Origin: Trileptium ribeirensis
Taxonomy: Eukaryota; Nematoda; Enoplea; Enoplida; Thoracostomopsidae
Direction: 5' to 3'
Length of the DNA stretch: 38,017 nucleotides
Assembly (NCBI GenBank): GCA_030248225.1
Contig: JASANE010017482.1
Coordinates: 1-38,017, forward strand
This document shows positions 10,601 through 21,056 of the stretch, one piece after another. The notes below the pieces were generated by a model. It ran no database searches. It was not told the origin of the DNA and saw nothing but the letters and a program-made list of their open reading frames with translations. The first letter of the stretch is position 1, and every line of letters begins with the position of its first letter. A program made the translations under genes and the position numbers.

Positions 10601-13600
10601 TGAGTCGAGGAACCATGGGGGCTCCATAACCTCGTACCCATGCAACCATGGGTCGCAGAGCAAAACCAACACCGGCAATGAGTTTCCACTGCCCTAAAAC
10701 CCCAAAGTAAAAAATTTCAGCCGCTCAGGACCTCAGAACAAATTTTCTAATTTTGGGTCGAGGAATCATGGAGGTGCCATACCCTCGTACCCATGGAACC
10801 ATGGGTCGCAGAGCAAAACCAACACCGGCAATGAATTTCCAATGCCGAAAACCTCTAAGTGAAATTTTTCAGCCTCCCATGACGATAGAACAAATTTTCG
10901 AATTTTGTGTCGAGGAACCATGTGGGCGCCATACCCTCGTACCCATGGAACGATGGGTTGCAGAGCAAAACCAACACCGGCAATGAGTTTCCAATGCCCT
11001 AAAACCCCAAAATGAAATTTTTCAGCCACCCAAGACGATAGAACAAATTTTCGAATTTTGAGTCGAGGAACCATGGGGGCTCCATAACCTCGTACCCATG
11101 CAACCATGGGTCGCAGAGCAAAACCAACACCGTCAATGAGTTTCCACTGCCCTAAAACCCCAAAGTAAAAAATTTCAGCCGCTCAGGACCTCATAACAAA
11201 TTTTCTAATTTTGGGTCGAGGAATCATGGAGGCGCCATACCCTCGTACCCATGCAACCATGGGTCGCAGAGCAAAACCAATACCGGCAATGAGTTTCCAA
11301 TGCCCGAAAACCTCTAAGTGAAACTTTTCAGCCGCCCAGGATGACAGAACAAATCTTCTAGTTTTGGGTAGAGGAATCATGGGGGCGCCATACCCTCGTT
11401 CCCATGGAACCATGGGTCGCAGAGCAAAACCACTACCGGCAATGAGTTTCCAATGCCAGAAAACCTCTAAGTTCAACTTTTCAGCCGCCCATGACCACAG
11501 AACAAATTTTCGAATTTTGGGTCGAGGAACTACGGGGCGCCATACCCTCGTACCCATGGAACCATGGGTCGCAGAGCAAAACCAACACCGGCAATGAGTT
11601 TCCAATGCCCTAAAACCCCAAAATGAAATTTTTGAGCCACCCAAGACGATAGAACAAATTTTCGAATTTGAGTCGAGGAACCATGGGGGCTCCATAACCT
11701 CGTACCCATGCAACCATGGGTCGCAGAGCAAAACCAACACCGTCAATGAGTTTCCACTGCCCTAAAACCCCAAAGTAAAAAATTTCAGCCGCTCAGGACC
11801 TCAGAACAAATTTTCCAATTTTGGGTCGAGGAATCATGAAAGCACCATACCCTCGTACCCATGGAACCATGGGTCGCAGAGCAAAACCAATACCGGCAAT
11901 GAATTTCCAATGCCCGAAAACCTCTAAGTGAAACTTTTCAGCCGCCCATGATGACAGAACAAATCTTCTAATTTTGGGTAGAGGAATCATGGGGGCGCCA
12001 TACCCTCGTTCCCATGGAACCATGGGTCGCAGAGCAAAACCAATACCGGCAATGAGTTTCCAATGCCAGAAAACCTCTAAGTTCAACTTTTCAGCCGCCC
12101 ATGACCACAGAACAAATTTTCGAATTTTGGGTCGAGGAACTACGGGGCGCCATACCCTCGTACCCATGGAACCATGGGTCGCAGAGCAAAACCAACACCG
12201 GCAATGAATTTCCAATGCCCGAAAACCTCTAAGTGAAACTTTTCAGCCGCCCAGGACGACAGAACAAATTTTCGAATTTTGGGTCGAGGAACCATGAGGG
12301 CGCCATACCCTCGTACCCATGGAACGATGGGTTGCAGAGCAAAACCAACACCGGCAATGAGTTTCCAATGCCCTAAAACCCCAAAATGAAATTTTTCAGC
12401 CACCCAAGACGATAGAACAAATTTTCGAATTTTGAGTCGAGGAACCATGGGGGCTCCATAACCTCGTACCCATGCAACCATGGGTCGCAGAGCAAAACCA
12501 ACACCGTCAATGAGTTTCCACTGCCCTAAAACCCCAAAGTAAAAAATTTCAGCCGCTCAGGACCTCAGAACAAATTTTCTAATTTTGGGTCGAGGAATCA
12601 TGGAGGCGCCGTACCCTCGTACCCATGGAACCATGGGTCGCAGAACAAAACAAACACCTGCAAAGAGTTTACAATGCCCGAAACCCCCACATGAAACTTT
12701 TCAGCCGCCCAGAATGTCAGAACAAATTTTCTAATTTTGGGTCGAGGAACGATGAGGGTGCCATACCCTCGTACCCATGGAACGATGGGTTGCAGAGCAA
12801 AACCAACACCGGCAATGAGTTTCCAATGCCCTAAAACCCCAAAATGAAATTTTTCAGCCACCCAAGACGATAGAACAAATTTTCGAATTTTGAGTCGAGG
12901 AACCATGGGGGCTCCATAACCTCGTACCCATGCAACCATGGGTCGCAGAGCAAAACCAACACCGTCAATGAGTTTCCACTGCCCTAAAACCCCAAAGTAA
13001 AAAATTTCAGCCGCTCAGGACCTCAGAACAAATTTTCTAATTTTGGGTCGAGGAATCATGGAGGTGCCATACCCTCGTACCCATGGAACCATGGGTCGCA
13101 GAGCAAAACCAACACCGGCAATGAATTTCCAATGCCCGAAAACCTCTAAGTGAAACTTTTCAGCCGCCCAGGATGACAGAACAAATCTTCTAGTTTTGGG
13201 TAGAGGAATCATGGGGGCGCCATACCCTCGTTCCCATGGAACCATGGGTCGCAGAGCAAAACCACTACCGGCAATGAGTTTCCAATGCCAGAAAACCTCT
13301 AAGTTCAACTTTTCAGCCGCCCATGACCACAGAACACATTTTCGAATTTTGGGTCGAGGAACTACGGTGCGTCATGCCCCCGTACTCGTGGAACTATGAG
13401 TTGCAGAGCAAAACCAACACCGGCAATGAATTTCCCATACCCGAAAACCCATAAGTGAAACTTTTCAGCCGCCCAGGTCGTCAGAACAAATTTTCGAATT
13501 TTGGGTCGAGGAACCATGAGGGCGCCATACCCTCGTACCCATGGAACGATGGGTTGCAGAGCAAAACCAACACCGGCAATGAGTTTCCAATGCCCTAAAA

Positions 13601-15147
13601 CCCCAAAATGAAATTTTTCAGCCACCCAAGACGATAGAACAAATTTTCGAATTTTGAGTCGAGGAATCATGGAGGCGCCATACCCTCGTACCCATGCAAC
13701 CATGGGTCGCAGAGCAAAACCAATACCGGCAATGAGCTTCCAATGCCCGAAAACCTCTAAGTGAAACTTTTCAGCCGCCCAGGATGACAGAACAAATCTT
13801 CTAATTTTGGGTAGAGGAATCATGGGAGCGCCATACCCTCGTTCCCATGGAACCATGGGTCGCAGAGCAAAACCAATACCGGCAATGAGTTTCCAATGCC
13901 AGAAAACCTCTAAGTTCAACTTTTCAGCCGCCCATGACCACAGAACAAATTTTCAAATTTTCGGTCGAGTAACTACGGTGCGCCATACACTCTTACCCTT
14001 GGAACCATTGGTCGCAGAGCTATACCAACACCGGCAATGAATTTCCAATGCCGTAAAACCTCTAAGTGAAACTTTTCAGCCGCCCAGGACGACAGAACAA
14101 ATTTTCGAATTTTGGGTTGAGGAACCATGAGGGCGCCATACCCTCGTACCCATGGAACGATGGGTTGCAGAGCAAAACCAAAACCGGCAATGAGTTTCCA
14201 ATGACCTAAAACCCCAAAAATGAAATTTTTCAGCCACCCAAGACGATAGAACAAATTTTCGAATTTTGTGTCGAGGAACCATCGGGGCTCCATAACCTCG
14301 TACCCATGTAACCATGGGTCGCAGAGCAAAACCAACACCGTCAATGAGTTTCCACTGCCCTAAAACCCCAAAGTAAAAAATTTCAGCCGCTCAGGACCTC
14401 AGAACAAATTTTCTAATTTTGGGTCGAGGAATCATGGAGGCGCCATACCCTCGTACCCATGGAACCATGGGTCGCAGAGCAAAACCAATACCGGCAATGA
14501 GTTTCCAATGCCCGAAAACCTCTAAGTGAAACTTTTCAGCCGCCCATGATGACAGAACAAATCTTCTAATTTTGGGTAGAGGAATCATGGGGGCGCCATA
14601 CCCTCGTTCCCATGGAACCATGGGTCGCAGAGCAAAACCAATACCGGCAATGAGTTTCCAATGCCAGAAAACCTCTAAGTTCAACTTTTCAGCCGCCCAT
14701 GACCACAGAACAAATTTTCGAATTTTGGGTCGAGGAACTACGGGGCGCCATACCCTCGTACCCATGGAACCATGGGTCGCAGAGCAAAACCAATACCGGC
14801 AATGAGTTTCCAATGCCCGAAAACCTCTAAGTCAAACTTTTCAGCCGCCCAGGACGACAGAACAAATTTTCTAATTTTGGGTAGCGGAATCATGGGGGCG
14901 CATTACGCTCGTACCCATGCAACCATGGGTCGCAGAGCAAAACTAAAATTAGCAATTTTGGAGTGGATGAACCATGGCTGCGCCATACCCTCGTACCCAT
15001 GGAACCACGGGTCGCAGAGCAAAACCAACACCGGCAATGAGCTTCCAATGCCCCGAAAACCCCAAAGTAAAAATTTTCAGCCGCTCAGGACCTCAGAACA
15101 ATTTTCTAATTTTGGGTCGAGGAATCATGAGGGCGCCATTCCTTAAA
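7655..15147. repeat. 153-bp satellite array, about 48 monomers with higher-order structure
   Basis: The landmark CGTACCCATG recurs every 153 bp: 7788, 7941, 8094, 8247, 8400, 8552 and so on to 14992. Occasional 1-30-bp deletions occur. Monomers fall into recognisable types that follow one another in blocks. One example is a four-monomer block of about 611 bp starting at 8094 and again at 8705; a third copy from 9290 lacks one monomer. This is higher-order repeat organisation. First and last monomers are the most diverged. Each monomer holds a short near-palindrome, ACCCATGG-AA-CCATGGGT, and an AT-rich AAATTTTCGAATTTT core. The monomer is 51 codons long, so frames stay open across units on both strands. 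I treat these as non-coding. Confidence 0.95.
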
Positions 15148-16249
15148 CCCCATGACCAGGAGCCTTGATCGCAAATCAAAGAAGAGTCATAGGCATTTAT
15201 CATTTTACTATGACGTCGTTCCCGAGTTATGGCCCATCACACACAAACGGAATTTAAAAGATTTCACCCCTGCAACACACAATCTCCACTACGTTCTCAT
15301 ATATTTATATAGCGGTCGCGAAGATATTACCATGTTTGCGTATTTTGGGCCTAAAGGCCTGTTTTAGAACTCGTTTGACCCAAATTCTGCATATTAAAAT
15401 GACCATGTAGCTAAGACTCATAGCTTGTAGAGGATTATTTGCTCTAAAATGAGCCCAAGTTGACTCAGATATCTTCGCTGGTTTACAATAACTTCAGCTA
15501 TGTAGTCACAATAAGTAACGTGTTTTTGGTCCCTTCGGGACAAGAGCAGAGCTTTTTTTGAGAAACTTATGATGGAACCGGGCTTAATAAAGCTATAAAT
15601 AGTGATTTTTCAAAATTTTCAAGTTTTCAAAATGCTATCAACCGAGGCGATCCGCCCAGCCGAAGCTGAAATATGTCGGTTACCTAATGAAAAACCTACT
15701 GAAACAGACACCATCGACACGATGACATGTATTAATGTGAAATTGCGGTATATTGGAATTGACTTTACATTGAACAATGCTCTACAAGGATTTATTGATA
15801 AGTTTTATTTTGCTTTTTGACATAAACTTGTTTGTGAGAAAGAAATCTCCTGCTAAGTTCGTTTTGGAATAAAGAGCTGAGAAACATAAAACAAAACCAT
15901 TGTGTAAAAAAACGGCATGTCGAATAAATTGTATGAAACTCGATCAGACCACTATCGTTAACATACTCGTACAATGGTGGGTCCCTTTTTCAAGTTCTTT
16001 CTTAAAATCAATGTTTATTGCTACAATGCACGACTGCTAGAAATGTCAACTCACCATAAATAATTTCCATTTGAAACAAAATTTCTGGGTTAAACGTATT
16101 CGGAATCTGCCACTCCCATAGCAAATCCATTTAAATCGAATCAGTTTAGATGGGAAAAAGTCAAAAACCATCGGTTTGGCACCCCAAACAGGACTTAGCT
16201 TTAACTACTTTAACGGACGCATATCTCTGCATTATATATACAAATATAG
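15148..16249. other. Post-array flank: decayed dispersed repeat and unassigned sequence
   Basis: At 15150-15310 there is a dispersed repeat (CTTGATCGCAAATCAAAGAA... then CGTTCCCGAGTTATGG... CTGCAACACACAAT). It matches parts of 17020-17080, 22725-22800 and 23540-23640. After about 15320 I see no recognisable feature. A 72-codon plus-strand frame at 15602-15820 has no recognisable motif and is within chance length. Confidence 0.6.
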
Positions 16250-16259
16250 TTGATCAGAT

Positions 16260-16508
16260 TTAGACATAGCTTACAATCTTTCCATTTTTCTTCTTTTTAC
16301 TATAAGGTTCGACAATTTCTCCATGCCGGTTTTCACCATTGTCATCGTTCCCATCAGAGTTACGGTCGGTACAGTCGTCGTTGTCACAGCCGCCACTGTA
16401 ATCGCTATAATCGTCGGCGTCATATTCACCATTGTGGGCGCTATCATCAACAACACCAAACTTGCTGCTCATGTCTAAAATACGTGATGTTGCTATATAA
16501 AAGTGCAC
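16260..16508 (-). CDS. Possible small acidic protein or exon (82 aa or shorter)
   Basis: The minus-strand frame is rich in Asp, Asn, Gly and Glu (EYDADDYSDYSGGCDNDDC) and ends in a Lys-rich tail (KKKKNG). An internal Met follows an acceptor-like TATTTTAG, so the coding part might be about 70 aa. A plus-strand 109-codon frame overlaps it, so the openness may reflect the GTC/CAT-rich base pattern and not selection. No family is recognised. I regard it as weak. Confidence 0.25.
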   Translation of the reverse strand: MHFYIATSRILDMSSKFGVVDDSAHNGEYDADDYSDYSGGCDNDDCTDRNSDGNDDNGENRHGEIVEPYSKKKKNGKIVSYV

Positions 16509-16620
16509 GCAAATTAAAATGTGACAAAAACATAATTGTCATTATAGCCAAAACAACAAAGTTAGAAGCACTGGCATAAGACGTCGCTGCTAAAATTTAT
16601 AATATTAAACGTCGTTTTAA

Positions 16621-16785
16621 ACGCTGTTAATTTTTTGTTATAAAAAGGTGCCATAAATCTGCTACGTTTACCGCGTGCGTCTTTGAATAGCACATACTAC
16701 AGCAGCAAAAAGGTTGTATTACACTAGTAGCTCTATCGAGATTGCAGAATGTAGTGAAGGATAGGTACATCGACGCCTTTTGACG
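16621..16785 (+). repeat. Dispersed repeat family B, copy 1
   Basis: A roughly 165-bp stretch (CGCTGTTAATTTTTTGTT... GTGCCATAAATC... ATAGGTACATCGACGCC) matches 22907-23076. In both places it ends in the start of family A and is followed by 153-bp monomer sequence. Confidence 0.8.
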
Positions 16786-17350
16786 ACAGAACAAATTTTC
16801 GAATTTTGGGTCGAGAAACCATGGGGGTGCCATACCCGCGTACCCATGGAACCATGGGTCGCAGAGCAAAACCGGCACCGGCATTGAGTTTCCCATGCCC
16901 GAAAACCCCCGGGTAAAACTTATCAGCCGCCCAAGACGTCAGAACAAATTTTCAAATTATGTGTCGAGGAACCATTGGGGCGCCATACCCCCGTACCCCA
17001 AACCCCATAAATACAGAGCCTTAATCGAAAGACAAAAAAGAGGCATCGGTATTTCTCATTTTACTATGAGATAAAACCAACCTTAGAAAGAAGTTCATAT
17101 GTTAAGATAAAAATAACCTTGCTTCCGTGAAGGGTACTAAAATGGTGTAAAAACCCTCATTTTGACCCATGACCCCGAACCAGGGGGGCGCCATACCCTT
17201 GAACCCATGGATCGCAGAGTAAAAGCAATACCGGCAATGAGTTTCCATGCCCGAAAACCCCCAAGTGAAACTTTTCAGGCGCCCAGGACGTCAGAACAAA
17301 TTTTCTAATTTTGGGTCGAGAAACCATTGGACGCGCCATACCGCCGTACC
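16785..17350 (+). repeat. Isolated 153-bp monomers with flanking dispersed repeat
   Basis: Diverged monomer copies lie at about 16785-16995 and 17180-17345. They are separated by a repeat (CCTTAATCGAAAGACAAAAAAGAGGC... then GATAAAAATAACCTTGCTTCCGTGAAGGGTAC) that also occurs at 22725-22850 and in part at 23395-23430. This shows that the satellite monomer exists outside the array as part of a composite dispersed unit. Confidence 0.8.
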
Positions 17351-17385
17351 TCAAACACCATAACTCCACAACCGGAGCTTTTATA

Positions 17386-17507
17386 GAAAAATCCATTTAT
17401 CATATTACTACTAGTAACTCTATCGAAAAAGTCCATTTATCATATTACTACTAGTAACTCTATCGAGAAACTCCATTTATCATATTACTACTAGTAACTC
17501 TATCGAG
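17386..17507 (+). repeat. 40-bp tandem repeat, three units
   Basis: TCCATTTATCATATTACTAC recurs at 17391, 17431 and 17471 in a unit of 40 bp that also contains TAGTAACTCTATCGA. Two further units lie at about 17665-17745. Reversed copies lie at about 28600-28710 and 28850-28970, and a single copy lies at 22434. The unit always abuts family A. Confidence 0.88.
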
Positions 17508-17775
17508 ATTGCAGAACGTAGTGAAGCATAGGTACACCTACGCCTACACCTTTTGCATGCACATCAAATCAGCTCTCGACAGCATTCGTCGATATGCTAT
17601 ATGTGGACATCACACAATACCAGCACAAGTTACAACAAAACTAACAACCGGAGCTTTTATCGAAAAAATCCATATATCATATTACTACTAGTAACTCTAT
17701 CTAAAAAAATCCATTTATCATATTACTACTAGTAACTCTATCGAAATTGCAGAATGTAGTGAAGTATAGGTGTAA
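17508..17775 (+). repeat. Family A copy 2, then two 40-bp units and a truncated family A
   Basis: A full family A copy lies at 17508-17637, followed by CAACCGGAGCTTTTATCGAAAA, two more 40-bp units, and the first ~30 bases of another family A copy. That copy stops at about 17773, where unrelated sequence starts. Confidence 0.82.
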
Positions 17776-18309
17776 CAGGTCAAAGGTCAATTTTGCATAG
17801 GTGCAAAAATCTCCTAGAAGGTGATGTCTGCGACTCGATGATTAGGAGGCACTAGTAACACCGACTAGCTTATACCAAACCAACCTAATTCCAAAGCCCA
17901 AAGGATAAAATTTCCAAAATTTCAGACCCAAGTGAAACTGGAAACCGACTCAATGTTGGAAAATTTCCACGATTCTCAAGGGAACTCCTGGGTCAGGCCC
18001 CCGGCAGCCGGACCCTTTCCTGGGGGTAACCATAATACCAAACAAGCCTTTGGAGGTACGTGCCACTCAAGAAATATATATATTTGGTAATCATATAAAA
18101 TGTGTAATTTGTATAACAGATGATGTATATAGAAGGAATAACGTGAAATAGCATAACAAGTGATTTCACATGAATTTAAACCTTATTTTAACAGTTTAGC
18201 CCACAAGGGAAAACTTCAAAAATTTTCGGAAAATAAGGGAGAAGGGGCGACGTTTGTCACGTTTTCTCGCGTACATGGATATCACACAACACTAAATCGC
18301 CCTTCTGCC

Positions 18310-18440
18310 CTGAAATTTATAAAATTTTTACTGAAATTTATACAATTGTACTGATAATTTATCAAGTTTTTACTAAAATTTATCAAATTCCTACTGAAAT
18401 TTATCAAATACATCAAATTTTTACGGAAATTCTGGAAATT
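18310..18440. repeat. Degenerate ~23-bp AT-rich tandem repeat
   Basis: Variants of TTTTACTGAAATTTATCAAA recur about five to six times with spacing near 22-24 bp. The unit is imperfect and fades at both ends. The 65-codon minus-strand frame across it (repeated NFSKNLIN) is a product of the repeat. Confidence 0.6.
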
Positions 18441-20299
18441 TAGCAAATGTTTTACAAATTTTCTTAAATTTACACGCACTATCCGAAAACTTTCGAAAAT
18501 TTTTCTGAATTTTACGCCAAATTTTACAACAATTTTAGATTTTTCTAATTACAACGAATAACGGGCTATACATCTACAGATCTAAGGCAAAATTCCATGC
18601 AAATCCATCTTTCTACTCGATTTACACTCTTACCCTAAGTAAGGAGTCTAATAAATCCAAAAAATTTTAAGAGATGTTACAGCCCAATTTATATGAAAAT
18701 GATAAAACGCTTAAAGTACAACAAAAATTCATAGGGATCGAAGAAATGGTCGACCGGATACCGGTGGAGTGTGACCTCCTTATAAGATGATAATTGTGTC
18801 GTATTATTACCAGTGTTATGAAATAAACAATTGTATATCGTTGTATTGTATATGTAAGGTCACACTCCACCGCCCGAAGGTGCCCGGGATGATTTTGGTA
18901 CCGAACGCAAGAGAAAAGTATCACGATTAAGGGTGTCCGGTCCATCCTCGTGAACATGTATTAGTCGATAAAATATTTTGTATACTATGTTATGTCTGCT
19001 GTGAAGGACGGGTGTGCGTTCGGAGAGGCCGGGACCAACGGATATCAAAAGGAATTTACGGTGGTACAAGAAAATTGGTCATCCTGAGTCTGATCCCAGC
19101 GCACACGCCGAGTGTTGACTAGTATTCGTTTGATACCTTTTATGCCCATAGTTCATGTATATATTTTTATGTAGGGTCAGAAATTATCAGGATGACTTCA
19201 GAGTTTCACATATACAGGCCGATCATGTGTAAGTAGTTAAATTTTCGGTCCTGGAGTTTCTCAGACACTATTTTAGGGTGCAACGGCAAAAGGTCAAATT
19301 TTCGGGTTTTTCGAAAAGCTCAAGGAAGGCAGGGTGACTAAACCTTATAGAAGACTTCCTAGGGGTGTCAAATTGGCCTGCCCGGTCAAAAGATTTGGTT
19401 CCTCTAAATACTTATGGATCTCCGAACAGGCGCTTAAGCCCCCAATTTTCTAAGCCTAAAAGGACACCTAAAATAACCAAATGTTCCCGACATTTGGAGC
19501 CTGGGACACTTATCTGGTCTCACTCCAACTATTTAGCCGAAAACCGGAGCCGCCCACCCCCACAGGTCCGCTCAGAATCCCCTAAACTTAAATGAGACAC
19601 CAAAATTTTCGGTTTTGCTCGTCTAAATCGGCCTCTAATGGGCCTTTCGTAGGAGATACGACTAAAATTCTAATTTCTCCAGCAGCCGGTCTGCGAGAGC
19701 TTGATTCTGGTCCTGCACCCGACTGCCTGCTGTTTTTCGTTCACGAGATATCGGAAAAAATGAGCCGATAATCCTATGAGAAAACAGCACTCTGCGCGCT
19801 GTTATATTTTGGTTTAAAAATTTTCTCGAGCCGACCAGCGCGAGGTTTATGCTCACTTGGCAGGTTTTGCCCACTGCTCAGCTAACAGCAGTGGTCATAT
19901 TGCAAAACTTTATGTTGTTGTTGTAGCGTCGCCGTTATGTATCTGTGAGTTGCTTGCCAAGGCCGGCACGTTGTAGGGGCCAAGCTTTGCCAGTTTATGT
20001 ATATACAATTAGATGTTCGCCGCTTCTTACCATATGATGTGTATTGGTTGTAGCTTATCGTGCGCAGTTATATTGTTTATAAGCTGTTTACCATATAGAG
20101 TCTTGTGAAAAATTTTAAACTTTAGCCATCTGTAGGGCTGGTAAGAGAGCAGCTGAGTAAAAGGGGGGTAAGCCGCAGTATAAAAGAGCTAAGCCCGGTT
20201 TATTGACGGGACCAGTCGAGTCGCTCGCTAAGTGAAGTTGGTCGGTTTTGGCGGTTGTCGCCAAGTTTGAATTTTTCCGTTTTTGGCTGTGTTTTTGGC

Positions 20300-20475
20300 T
20301 CATCTCTTCGTCCGGGCGGACTCTTCAGCATGCAGCCGTGTGGAAGAGGCTCGCCCGAGGCTTTTTCGTCGCTTTGATTTTGCTCAAGCTTAGGACAAGG
20401 TACAGCCCTTGCGGGTGCTGGGGTGTCTTTTGGATGCCTCGCGCTCCCGTAAGTGTTGTGCCCGCGCCGCTGAGA
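20300..20475 (+). repeat. Structured repeat, copy 1 (downstream of a TATA box)
   Basis: This shares its layout with 20880-21056. A hairpin pairs 20314-20326 (GGGCGGACTCTTC) with 20343-20356 (GAAGAGGCTCGCCC) around a 16-nt loop. A second conserved stretch, GCGGGTGCTGGGGTGTC, follows with a short wobble-containing stem ending GGATGCC. A TATAAAAG lies about 120 bp upstream. It could be an RNA gene or a promoter-proximal repeat. No RNA family is recognised. Confidence 0.5.
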
Positions 20476-20879
20476 GTGGGTTGAGTTTTCGACAAATTGC
20501 GGTCAAAGTTGGGGCTAAATTGTAGAAACAAGGGGAAAGTGCACACACTCGACTGGTTCCCCACTCCGTTGGGTGCATGCATTGTTGGTGCCCAGGGGAG
20601 TGAATCATCTAAAGTACATTTGGCACGTATTAAGTTGTAGAAAGGAGGTCGCCGCGTTAAAATTAGACACTTATTTTCAAAAGCTGTTCATGTAATATAT
20701 TTATTATCTTTTGAATTACCTTGATTTTGAATCGCATTTGAACGGGAAAAGTTTCTATAAATTATTAAATTCAAACTTTGGGTTAGATGTTCGCCGGGTG
20801 CAACGCCGAGAATTCAAACGTTTTAGGAGCGCCGTCGTTCAAAATTCTGACTAAGGGAAGTTTGAAGGTTACATCTTGG

Positions 20880-21056
20880 AGTTGCGTTTAGCTCGGACGG
20901 ACTTTTCCATTGCGGACGCGTGGAAGAGGTCCGCCCGAGGCATATCACAGAGTTTTCAAATTTTCTCGCTTAGGCATAGGAATAGGGGCAGCCGTTGCGG
21001 GTGCTGGGGTGTCCGTCGGATGCCTCGCGCTGCCTTAAGTGCTGCGCCCGCGCTTC
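20880..21056 (+). repeat. Structured repeat, copy 2
   Basis: This is a diverged partner of 20300-20475, about 580 bp downstream. The stem (20899-20908 with 20922-20932) keeps its pairing through several base changes, some to G-U wobbles. The GCGGGTGCTGGGGTGTC and GGATGCCTCGCGCT blocks are nearly identical to copy 1. Intervening positions differ much more. Confidence 0.5.

Noticed and set aside
7655..15147. CRISPR array or tandem gene family
   Set aside because: Repeats are contiguous 153-bp monomers with no spacers, and there are no cas-like genes. The setting is clearly eukaryotic.
15602..15820. 72-codon plus-strand frame (MIFQNFQVFKML...)
   Set aside because: The length is within chance, there is no recognisable motif, and no second copy exists in the window to judge selection.
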